From: Apium graveolens
Taxonomy: Eukaryota > Streptophyta > Magnoliopsida > Apiales > Apiaceae
Reading direction: 5' to 3'
Assembly (NCBI RefSeq): GCF_009905375.1
Contig: NC_133655.1
Span: 167,610,588 to 167,674,587 of the forward strand
Length of the DNA: 64,000 bases
Position 1 is the first letter of the stretch; each line of letters opens with the position of its first letter. This document shows, one piece after another, positions 54,928 through 64,000 of this stretch. Both the position numbers and the translations under genes were made by a program. The notes under the pieces are model-generated. The model worked only from the letters and a program-made list of their open reading frames with translations, made no database searches and was not told the DNA's origin.

Positions 54928-57159
54928 ATGACTTCACATAAAGTTGGAACCGTTAAAATTCCACAATTTGATAAAGAGAATTATATCATGTGGAAGAAGA
55001 AGATGCTATTATTTTTACAAGTTGCAAATCCCAAATATTCAAACTTGTTAAAGAAGGGTATAAAAACTCCGATGGTTATTGAACCGGAGGTAATAATAGA
55101 TGGTGTGGTGACTACTGAAGCTAGAACCTATCCAAAAGAGCCTGAAGATTTTACTCCTGCTGAGAAGGAAGAAGCCTCCTTGGATGCCAGCCTTCAATTA
55201 ATATTAATTGATTCCCTTGATCCCTTGATGAACAGACATGTGATGAACTGTAAAAATTCCAAACACATGTGGGAAACTATTGAGGTGATTAATGAAGGCA
55301 CAGAGGAAGTTAGGGAGAACAAGTTGGAAATCCTAACCTCTGAATATGAACATTTCAAATCAAATCCAGGAGAAGGAATTACTGAAGTGTTTGAGAGGTA
55401 CAATGCGTTGATCAACAACCTGAACATCAATGGAAAGTATTATTCAATCAGGGAGGTCAACAAAAAGTTCCTTTTAACACTGCCAGCTCATCTTGAACAT
55501 AGAATCACTGCCATTAGAGAAGCTAGAGATCTGAGTGAGATTTCTTTGGACAGGCTCTATGGAGTGTTAAAAACCTATGAGTTGGAGCAGATTCAACAGA
55601 AGGAAGTCTACGGGAAGGATAGAATGGTCAGCACATCTACTGCACTTGTAGCTGAAGGTCAACAACAACAACAATCTCAACAGTTAGAAAGAATGGTACA
55701 GTTTTCCAAGGGTGACGAAAATGAGTTAGTAGCAGAATATGATCCTCCTACTACAAATCAATCAAGTGATGATTTTTATTCCTTGGAAGAGCTGGAGCAA
55801 TTGGAAGACGAGTCAATGGCCCAAATTGTCAAGAGATTCTCCCATGTCAGATTCAAGAGGAATCCCAAGCTTAAGTACAAGTCCAACTACAACAAATTCC
55901 AGAGAGGTGGATCTTCATCCTCTAACACCAGCAGTGGTGGATACAAAACAGGGATGGTTGATCGGAGCACCATTAGATGCTATAACTGCAATGAGTTGGG
56001 ACACTTTGCCACAGAATGTAGAAAGCCAAAGCAAGTAAGAAAGAACTCTGAAAGGGCTTATCTGGCAAAGGGAAGAAGCTGGGATGATACTGACAGTGAA
56101 GATGAAGATGAAGGAAATCTTGCTCTTATGGCTATTGATGGAAAAGCTTCATCGTCAAGAATAGAGGTAAAACTTTCTGATGCTGAAATGGTTTATCATC
56201 TAAGAGGTAACTTAGATTGTGCACGTCGTGATAATGAACTGTTAAGTTTACAGATCACAGACCTTGAGAAAGAGGTCAATGAATTAAGACTTGTGCACAT
56301 TAATCAAGACAAATTAAAAGAACAGGTATCTTTTCTAGAGAATAGAGTTGACTGTTATAGAAAACTCGAAACTATTCTCAAAGACAAGATCACCGGTCTT
56401 GAGACTAAGGTTAGAGCCTACTTCAATTCTTGTTCGAAGGCTAAAGAGTTCTACAGTAAGCAAGCTGTTAATCAAACATCTGGAATAGGTTATGATTACA
56501 ATGCTGCTATTGGAGAATTAGGCATAAACTCCCCTCCTCATGTATGTGCTAAAGGGAGGGAAGTACCACATGTGCTTAAGGGTGTTGATGAACCCCTCTA
56601 TAAAGCATCAATTGCTGAACCATTTGATGCGACCTCTTCTGTTATTCAAGAAGAAATACGTGCTGAGGATCATGCTTATGAGAAGATTGTTTCCAAGTCA
56701 AGTGAGTCGAAAGTTCCAGTCAAAGTTGTGAAAGCAACTGAGACTAACTCAGACACACATGAGTTGGATAACAATAATGCCATGTCTACCATGCATAAAT
56801 TGCCTGCTGTTAATCACTCTCATAAAGCATGTGGTGTTGCTAATTGTATGTCTTGTGCTTTTAATATGATGTATGCTTATTTTAATGGTAAGCATGTGTC
56901 TAATGATAAGACTACTCCTCGTCAGCATGTGAATAACAAGAAGCATGATAGGTCTAAGACTGCTAGTCCTTCTAAGGCTAGAAAGGAGACATTTGTACCT
57001 AAGCTTAAACAGAAATTTGTTAAGGCTGTTTACAAGGTCAAATGTTCAGTCATTGAGAATGTTGAGACCATTAAAATTAAAAATGTTGTTTTGTCTGACA
57101 AAGGACAGTTCTACAAGTATGCCGGGCCCAACCAAGTTTGGGTTCCGAAGAAGGTCTAA
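54928..57159 (+). CDS. gag: Element H gag, 743 aa
   Basis: Start set at ATG 54928 (MTSHKVGTVKIPQFDKENYI); the open frame before it has no AUG. The gag core is at residues 10-240 (YIMWKKKMLLFLQVANPKYS, NSKHMWETIEVINEGTEEV, LDRLYGVLKTYELEQIQQKE). One CCHC knuckle lies at about residue 350 (CYNCNELGHFATEC). A leucine-rich coiled-coil segment follows near residues 430-510 (LQITDLEKEVNELRL). The C-terminal region ends NQVWVPKKV, matching the KQVWVL end of B gag. A further Cys/His cluster (HKACGVANCMSCAFNMMYAY) lies near residue 630. It is intact, so H could supply Gag or be mobilised in trans. Confidence 0.93.
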   Translation: MTSHKVGTVKIPQFDKENYIMWKKKMLLFLQVANPKYSNLLKKGIKTPMVIEPEVIIDGVVTTEARTYPKEPEDFTPAEKEEASLDASLQLILIDSLDPLMNRHVMNCKNSKHMWETIEVINEGTEEVRENKLEILTSEYEHFKSNPGEGITEVFERYNALINNLNINGKYYSIREVNKKFLLTLPAHLEHRITAIREARDLSEISLDRLYGVLKTYELEQIQQKEVYGKDRMVSTSTALVAEGQQQQQSQQLERMVQFSKGDENELVAEYDPPTTNQSSDDFYSLEELEQLEDESMAQIVKRFSHVRFKRNPKLKYKSNYNKFQRGGSSSSNTSSGGYKTGMVDRSTIRCYNCNELGHFATECRKPKQVRKNSERAYLAKGRSWDDTDSEDEDEGNLALMAIDGKASSSRIEVKLSDAEMVYHLRGNLDCARRDNELLSLQITDLEKEVNELRLVHINQDKLKEQVSFLENRVDCYRKLETILKDKITGLETKVRAYFNSCSKAKEFYSKQAVNQTSGIGYDYNAAIGELGINSPPHVCAKGREVPHVLKGVDEPLYKASIAEPFDATSSVIQEEIRAEDHAYEKIVSKSSESKVPVKVVKATETNSDTHELDNNNAMSTMHKLPAVNHSHKACGVANCMSCAFNMMYAYFNGKHVSNDKTTPRQHVNNKKHDRSKTASPSKARKETFVPKLKQKFVKAVYKVKCSVIENVETIKIKNVVLSDKGQFYKYAGPNQVWVPKKV

Positions 57160-57170
57160 TCCATTTGAAG

Positions 57171-57413
57171 TGCAGGGCAGTATACAGGTGTAACCGGTAG
57201 TGTGGATTCTTGACAAGTGGATCATCAAGACATATGACCGGAGATAGAGCCCTGCTATCAAATGTGATTGAGAAAGCTGGCCCCCTGATTACCTTTGGAG
57301 ATAAAAGCAAAGGTTTATCTGAGGGATATGGCTGTTTGCAAGCTGGGAATGTTATCATTATAATTTTGTATATTGTGCTAGGTTATTATCAGGAAGCATC
57401 ATCTAACATATAG
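57171..57413 (+). pseudogene. pol: Element H protease stub
   Basis: TGCAGGGCA at 57171-57179 repeats the B/D gag-pol junction. Then VVWIL and a protease start follow, where the DSG triplet is broken by one inserted A (GACAAGTGGA near 57212-57221). The downstream frame reads SGSSRHMTGDRALLSNVIEK and continues to about 57355 (LQAGNVI). Pol homology stops there. Confidence 0.85.
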
Positions 57414-59622
57414 CACCAGTGACGAGACTTGAGAATATTACGACATATCAGACACCTGCTGCACATTACACTTGGAATTGTACTCTAGTAAGATGTGTAC
57501 AAGTGTACTCCTGATTGGTAAGTCAAAAGAGGAAGTCAATGCACCACAGTTCATGGACTTTGCAGCTGCAGATCTATTGGACTATGCAATTTCTTCTTCA
57601 CAATCTCACTTCAGGTTGGTATGAACTAGTATACTGCTCAAGCAATCGTCAAGGACATGGTATGGCACTCTAACAGAAATTGTAATTTTATATGAACTAG
57701 TAGAGTCGTCATATTTATGCAACATAACAATTAGTATCTAAAGTACTTGACAAGTATCGGTCAATGATATCTTGTTAACATTATGTTGCAGATATTTGTA
57801 AGCTTTTGACATGAATGAGAATTACTTAGACTTTACCCTAAGTGATCAATGTTTTATCAAAAACTCATTCATATTGAAAAACAAAATCAAACTTCTTTCT
57901 ACATTAGTGATTTCTTATTTCATGTAAAATCTTTTGAAATCACTATTGTAAATCATTTTCTCTCTATTACCATATATTCTGTGTTACAGGTTCAGTCTCC
58001 AATGACTTTCTTTCATTGACAGTCATGAGGTTGAAAACCCACAACGTCTATCCCAGACTGTAAAGACAAACACAAAAACAGAACCAACCAACACTCTCTT
58101 ACCACTAAATGTAGTATGAATGAGCGTGAGGGAGATAGTGCCTAGTGCACCACATAAGGAAGGTTCTGTAGTCAACCCAGTAGCTCTGTCTCCTACATAG
58201 ATGAGTAGTATTTAAACCGAGACAACTGCTAGCCCCCATACATCTTCTCAAAAAGATGTAATGGCTGAAAAGGTACAAAAACAGTTACTAGATTCATTCT
58301 CTCAACAGGGTGCGTCTATTGAATTTTGCCTGTCGGCCAAGGTATCCGATGTAGTGTCACCACTTCAAACATAAACAATTCTTGATGCATAAGGAGAGGT
58401 TACACACACAAAGGATGAGTTGACGGAAACAAGAGTTTCGACCATTTTAAGGTCAGATTCGATTGTTCAAGGTTCGTTAGTGGACCAATTGCCTTTACAG
58501 GTGTTAGGAGAGGATACTGATCCAAAAGCCATATGTCAGTGGTCAGTGTCTACCTCCCCAGGCTTAAATCCCCTGGATGCATCTGCGGATAGTGGATCTG
58601 ACATAGGTGCAGATCGGCAACTTGTTGACAATGATTCAGATATTACCTGATGAGTCACAAGGAAATGTCTTCACAGACATTAGAAGGGAACTTTGATCTT
58701 TATGCTAAAATCGTTGGATCATTGTTTACCTTCCCAGAATTCAAATCTGGAACCCTAAAAGGGAAACTAGCAACTTGTAAATTATGACTCAGATTCATCT
58801 GACGAGTTTAACAAGGATGGGGATTTGTGAACTCCCATTGCACCACCTGTGACCTCCTTAAGGATGGCTAAGGTGATTTTCCTTGCAGGTACAGCTGGAT
58901 TATGGAGCTATGAGAGAAGAGTGATACACTTGTGAGAATGAGTGTAAACACGAGTGGAGAGAAGAGTGAAACACATGTGAGGTACACTAAAACACAATCA
59001 CACACTCACAGTGAGGAAGAAAGAGAAACACTTGTTATTTCTTTTCAAACCAAGTGAAATATGAGAACTCCTTCAGACGACGGCATACATTCCTTCTTTA
59101 AGGGGGAGATAAAAGCTTAAGAAATAGTTTGGAGGATTCCTCAACTAAGGGGGAGAAATAGCAAGGAGGAAGAAAAAGATCCTAAATGTACACTACACCA
59201 CACCATTGTTGTTTCTAACTACGGATCCTATTGTACGGGAGAGGTGGTAAACACAAGGTGATTTTCTGATAAGGGAAGAAGCTGTTAGGGGAGTACCATT
59301 GGTTTTTATCTGCGGATCCTATTGTACGGGAGAGGTGGTAAAACGAAGGTGATCTTCTTTAATCAGTTGATTCTCATAGGGGGAGAAGCAAGAGATATGG
59401 GCTTCTCAACAGGAAATGTGGTTGTACAAATGAAGATGGAACTACTTGAAGATATGTTCAGTCTAGAGGAACATCTACTTGGAATCTGGAAAATGTTAAA
59501 TCTCATCCAGAACTTTTCTACTATTTACTTTGCATGTATGTTTATATCTTTTTCTTATTTGTTAGTTGAGTTATCCTCTAGGTATTTGTGTGTTATTGTC
59601 TAACAAACAAATAGGGGGAGAT
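57414..59622 (+). pseudogene. Element H remnant region: deleted pol, ORF3 remnant, polypurine-rich tail
   Basis: No integrase or reverse transcriptase found. Around 58225-58650, SSQKDVMAEKVQKQ, SFSQQGASIE and an acidic end (DASADSGSDIGADRQLVDND) align with the end of the ORF3 of element G (SSQQGVSIE). This is therefore the leftover of ORF3, with stops near 58373 and 58390. Further on, GGGGGAGA occurs at about 59103, 59149, 59380 and 59613; multiple polypurine tracts are a Sirevirus trait. A direct repeat of about 30 bp (CGGATCCTATTGTACGGGAG core) is at 59222 and 59313. Confidence 0.7.
59612..59622 (+). other. Polypurine tract of element H
   Basis: TAGGGGGAGAT directly before the 3' LTR, like the tract of element B. 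Confidence 0.92.
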
Positions 59623-60468
59623 TGTAAGTCATATGTCATAGCCTATTTGTATATACGAGGATTCAACTCAACTCAAATAAGAATGTAATAAGTAAATAGT
59701 GGATCTACCGTCAGAGAGATCTCGCAAAGTAATATCTGTCAAAGGATTCAGACTTGAGGAGTTAATTCACTGGAAGAAGTTCAAGAAGTTGATCATGCCT
59801 CAGTGATATAAATCAAGATCGTGGATTTAATCAAGTGACAGAGATCTCGTCAGGGTATCAATAAATTACAAGGATTTAATCTGAAGAAAATCAAAGTGTC
59901 AAAGTCAAGATATGAAGAAACGTCACGGAAGTTAGTCACTCATGAACCAGACAGTACATCGAGTGTCAATATTGAAGTGACGGAATTGATTCATAAGTCT
60001 CAGTGATTTTCAGAAGATTTGCAGAAGAATGGTTGCTGCTCAAGACTAGAATTAATTCTCTATTAATTAATTAAGTCATCTAATTTAATTAAGAGAATAA
60101 ATTATATCTGCGAAGAATAATTTATTTATTAATTGAATTAATTGATTAATTAATTCTGAATTAATTCTAGGAATTTTAGGAATTTTCAGAAGTTTAATTG
60201 GATTAAATTCAAGCATTAAATCAGCAAGACAATTGAAAATGAACTAGCATGACAATCAGGATTGTCATACCGATTGTCATGCTAGGCCATTGTCAATTGT
60301 CTCACCGAAAGTTACTCTAGGAGGATGATTGTCTTGCTAGTTCATTCTGATTGTCATGCTAGTTCATTCTGATTGTCATGCTAGTTCATTCAGATTGTCT
60401 TGCTAGTTCATTCAGATTGTCTTGCTAGTTCATTCAATTATCTCACCGAAAGTCTTGCCAGCTATAGG
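59623..60468 (+). repeat. Element H 3' LTR, first 846 bp, truncated by element I
   Basis: Matches 53464 onward up to GCCAGCTATAGG. The 5' copy continues with ATTGTCATGCC while here TGTAATAACCCC begins, so the remainder must lie beyond element I. It includes the five 22-bp tandem units at 60327-60436. Confidence 0.92.
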
Positions 60469-62569
60469 TGTAATAACCCCAATTTTTGAGAAATTTTGAA
60501 ACCCTTATGAATAGTGTTTTTGCTGAACGAGAAAACTTTTCAGACCACACTATATAGGAGTACTTTTATGGAAATTCTAAGATCGTATTAGTATTCCATA
60601 AAGTAAATGAGTGTATGTAAAGGTCGTTAAAATTCGAATCCGGACACTTTGATTTTTCCCGAAAATCCACCAGATACCGAAAGAAATGAGTATAAGGTAA
60701 CATGATTAAAAGGATTTAAATTCAAGGATTATAAGAGAGGATCATAAAAGGAATATAAAATATTGAGAAAGCTTTAGGGGAACCCAAGTAATAAGATCCC
60801 AGATATGATCCCTCAAACGACGAACGAGAACGAAAGTTAAGCGAACCGTAAAACAAATAAGCGACCAAGAGACAAGCTTGTACAAGAAGCCAAGGATTAT
60901 GACATCATCAAACCACAAGGAAAGGACATGTGTTAAAAAGGTGACACAAGCATGGTGACATAAGCATGACAAAAAAGAAGTGTGTTGTTGGTTGATTCTT
61001 GGCCATGCAAAAGTTACCATGGTAAAAGATCAAAATTTGCCAAGCCAAAAAGGAAATCAACCAAGCAAAATATCATAACACAAAAATTAAAAATTTGACT
61101 TTGCTCCCATGAAGAGAAGCTCTCGGCCAAAACAAACCCAGCAACTTGAAATTGTCATATCTCCTTCAATACTCACTCAAATGTTGTGTTCTATAGCTCT
61201 TTGGAAAGGTATTGAGATGGCCTACAACTCTTGTTCACAAGTCTCTTCCAAATAAGCATGGTAAGACCCTAATTTTTACAGTTCTTTAAATCGGACTTTT
61301 AGAAACTTCAAAGCCTAACTTTGTGTTCTTGATTTCTTTGGAAAGATCAAGCTTGTAGGAGGCTCCCTAAGGCTTCCTAGCAACTTAACACCTCCCAAGG
61401 AAGGTATAAACTTCAAACCCTAGCCTTTACTTTATTTGTTAGTAAGTTTAATGGTTGGTTTTGTGAAATGAGAAGCATGGTTTGTGATTATTAGTAGTTT
61501 GCTTTGATTTGGAAGTGTTTTGGTAATTGAAGCTTGATTATAGTTCATAGGTCTTGATTGTGGTTGTTTGAGTTGAAAACCTTGGAGATTATGGACTGAT
61601 GTGGTATGGTTTAGGTGAAGTTTTGTTGTATTGATGGTTATGAGTTGGTTGGTGGTTAATTGGAGTAGTTTAAACATTGGTAATCGCGTAAACATAGCCG
61701 TCGTAATGTCCGATTTACTTTAGACTGTTTTTGTTCATAACATTTGGACCCGAGAACACCCTGCTAGATTATGACCATTGCCATGTTTAGATAGTTCATG
61801 TTACGAGCTTCATTTTGATATGTAGTTCGTTTGATTCCGATGTACGGTTTAGAAGAAACGACCGTTTCAAGTAACGGCATTTCGCGAACGAAACTTTTCC
61901 CCTCGCTCTACTTTGAAACATAGGTTAAAGACCAAAAAGGGTTAATTAATGTATGAAACATTTATGGTAAGTGTGTTAGGAAGTTGGTAAGACACTCGCG
62001 AAGGAATCGCCTTAAAACTCGTAAAGGTTAAATTATTAAAAATGGTGGAGTCGAGGGTACCCGAGTGACTTAAGCAAATCAGTAAGCGCAAAACAAGCGT
62101 TAGAGTCTAAGTTAGTTAAAGTATAGATTTACAAGTGACTTTGGTTTAATTCCAACTTACTTGTTGTTTATAGGTTACCAGACTCGTTCCGAGCTTTTTT
62201 TTTCACCCCAAGTCGCTCAGGCAAGTTTTCTACCCGTTATACTGTTGTTGTGATGTATATGTGTATATGCATGATCCTGCGATAAATGCATATTTGTTAT
62301 TAGCAAATTCTTGCGATATATTGTAGCATGTGATATGGTATATATGCATGCCTGTTTCATATTCTTGGATTATATATCTGTTGGTTAAAATGCTTACAGT
62401 TGCATAATACCTATGCTAGAGATAAGCGGTATTTGAATTTACCCTTAGTATAGGGGATCAAAAGGTGAACATATTTCTAAACCGGGAGTCGATGTTCCCG
62501 AGTATAATATATATATTTATATATATATATATATGGTCATAGTTTTCAAAACTATTAATCGAATAAGGG

Positions 62570-62755
62570 TTATTCGATAACTTTATATTAATTATTGAAT
62601 ATTATTTCGAATATTATTCGAGGGCTTATGACTCCTTTATATTATTATTGAATATTACTTGGATATTCATTCGAGGATGTATGACTCCTTTATTTTATGA
62701 ATATTATTTATAATATTCATTCGAGGTATTATGACTCCGCTTATTACTTAATAAT
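62570..62755 (+). repeat. Three imperfect tandem units of about 60 bp in element I
   Basis: Each unit contains a TTGAATATTA-like stretch, then ATTCGAGG, then TATGACTCC and a TTTAT-rich end. The three ATTCGAGG/TATGACTCC pairs are near 62615-62635, 62670-62690 and 62720-62738. Confidence 0.75.
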
Positions 62756-63251
62756 ATTCTTTATTTTATTAAAGAATAAGGTGTCAATAATCAAACTTAT
62801 TTTCGATTATTCAAATAAAGATAGTACTTTCGTATAGGTATATCTTTGGATATTTCATATTCATTTCAAGTATAAGTTTCAAAACTTCTACTTCAATTCT
62901 TTTTATAAAGATTATTTTTTATGGGAATATTATTTAAATAATAATATTCAGACATTCTCTAAATATACTGGGGACTGATTTACTTCATTAAATCAGCTTT
63001 ATTCCAAACACTCTTTAAAGTGTTTTCGAGTCTTCAAAATGATTTTTAAAAGTTAGAGCGGATCCCAAAACTCATTTTTTATATTTAAGATCTTCCTTTT
63101 AAGGGGATTTAAATACTCGCTCAAAACCTGAGGGATCCGGCTCTGTGGTGTATTTTATATTCGCAACAAGGTTGCAGTTTTGGTAAATGAATTGATTACT
63201 TGCCCAACGTTCGGGAAGTAAGCCCATCTCATTGAGTCGGCATAAGCGACA

Positions 63252-63328
63252 GGCCGGGGTACGGTCTATTATTGTGTAAGTGGCTGGGTGGCAGTCCATC
63301 AACGCGTGAGGGGCCGGGGTACGGTCTA
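63252..63328 (+). repeat. Direct repeat GGCCGGGGTACGGTCTA in element I
   Basis: Two exact 17-bp copies, at 63252-63268 and 63312-63328, with a related CTGGGTGGCAGTCCAT between them. This GC-richer patch stands out from the AT-rich surroundings. Confidence 0.7.
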
Positions 63329-63524
63329 GCGCGAGGTCCTAATGCGGCCAGGGTGATGACCGGTGAGGAATTCATCCATCTACAGTAGAAAAGGTTACTT
63401 ATTGGTATCTTTGCCTGATCAGCAAGATATCGGGTTTATGCCAAAATTCTTTTCCTTTCCAAAATTCATTGGATATTATAACTCTGTTCATACTTTACAT
63501 GACAGAGATTTTCAGGAAATGTAT

Positions 63525-63555
<31 letters not shown>

Positions 63556-64000
63556 GGATATATATATCAGGACTTAATGAAGTATCTCGTAACTTCATTA
63601 TTTATAATGATATTTCAAAGATTGAATCTATTCAAGTCTTATCTTGTAGTCTCATCTGGGTGATGAACTTTGAAACTGATTATAACTTGAACGGTGGTAG
63701 TTCAAGTAGTATTTGGATATAAATTATATTGGAGTATCTTGTAACTTCATTTTTTTAAACTTATATCTAGTAAATGATTATCTTATGCATGACAAAGATT
63801 TTCAGAAAAATGTTGAGACAAGGTTAGATATATGAGATCACCTTGCAACGGTATTTTTTATACAGTTATACACTGGAACTTTGTGTATATTATGCATGGA
63901 AGAGGACTTCCAATATTTTGAAAAGTATATATGTATATATACTGAATATTTTGTGACTTCATCGCATTAAGATATCAAACTTGGTTCATTTCTTTTGACC

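Larger units (their letters stand above)
53464..60468 (+). mobile_element. Element H: non-autonomous Sirevirus-like element with gag but no pol enzymes
   Basis: 5' LTR 53464-54831, tRNA-Met primer site, intact gag, protease stub, ORF3 remnant, several polypurine-like tracts, and a 3' LTR starting at 59623 that is cut at 60468 by element I. Integrase, reverse transcriptase and RNase H are absent. H is inserted in the pol of element G; the left flank is GACAT and the right flank is outside the window, so the TSD cannot be checked. Confidence 0.9.
60469..64000 (+). mobile_element. Element I: long gypsy-type LTR, runs off the right edge
   Basis: Starts TGTAATAACCCCAATTTTTG, a typical gypsy LTR start, at the break in the H 3' LTR. 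No primer site, polypurine tract or protein is seen in 3.5 kb, so either the LTR is longer than this or the sequence is a solo LTR. Contents: a tandem array at 62570-62755, AT microsatellites at about 62500-62535 and 63528-63556, and a GC-richer patch at 63190-63360. The frames in it show no recognisable protein. Strand is inferred from the TGTAATAACCCC start. Confidence 0.7.

Noticed and set aside
58420..58650. Separate acidic gene in element H
   Set aside because: The upstream part aligns with the end of the element G ORF3, so it is better explained as an ORF3 remnant.
53464..60468. The repeats at 53464 and 59623 as a simple segmental duplication
   Set aside because: They are flanked inwardly by a primer site and a polypurine tract and begin and end as LTRs.
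63363..63722. 119-aa ORF in element I
   Set aside because: It reads through an AT microsatellite (YIYIYIYI) and has no recognisable domain.

Overview
The window is plant nuclear DNA, almost certainly from a eudicot, and I found no host gene in it. Essentially all of it is LTR retrotransposon inserted into LTR retrotransposon. Two lineages dominate. One is Ty1/copia of the Sirevirus type: a TGGTATCAGAGCC primer site, a GGGGGAGAT polypurine tract, a long gag with several zinc knuckles, and a large extra ORF downstream of pol. The other is Ty3/gypsy chromovirus of the Tekay/Del type: LTRs of 3.2-3.8 kb, an AGGGGGGAAGGA polypurine tract, and a chromodomain-like tail after integrase. The plant family cannot be fixed from these repeats; an Apiaceae-like genome is only a guess.

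Layout. I name the elements A-I style: B, C, D, E, F, G, H, I. G (minus, Sirevirus-like; visible at 49697-53463) is the oldest host. E (plus, chromovirus; visible at 36835-49696) sits in the ORF3 of G. D (minus, Sirevirus; 1-36834, its 3' LTR just off the left edge) sits in the 5' LTR of E, with downstream target copy TAGTA. C (plus, chromovirus; 11005-35224) sits in the gag of D, TSD TAATC/CAATC. B (minus, Sirevirus; 17586-30887) sits in the reverse transcriptase region of C, TSD TGGTG on both sides. F is a 3.4-kb solo LTR inside the pol of E (39962-43381, TSD GTATA). To the right, H (plus, gag-only Sirevirus; 53464-60468 visible) sits in the pol of G, and a long gypsy-type LTR, I (60469 to the end), sits in the 3' LTR of H. 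One chain is therefore five deep (G>E>D>C>B) and the other three deep (G>H>I).

B is the youngest and best preserved copy. Its 615-bp LTRs differ at about ten positions by eye. Its gag (776 aa), ORF3 (1236 aa) and a small 91-aa ORF are open, but pol has one stop and a lost zinc-finger histidine. D is the same family, decayed by single-base indels and stops. G and H are more distant relatives.

The most interesting signal is the 3' accessory region of the Sireviruses. In D and B a small ORF (79 and 91 aa, sharing an LRQQERII..FVESRKKK tail) lies between pol and ORF3. It is preceded by a TATA-like box and, further up, by a 20-bp palindrome. ORF3 itself has a TATA-like box about 140-160 nt upstream in B and D, and independently in the divergent element G. 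G also carries a cluster of about eleven GACTTATCGAGAAGTC-like palindromes upstream of that box. This suggests Sirevirus accessory genes with their own internal promoters. At the gag-pol junction, B and D have two in-frame stops followed by a splice-acceptor-like TTGCAG/GGCA, and TGCAGGGCA recurs at the same place in H. The gypsy element E carries an unexplained proline-rich ORF between its primer site and gag.
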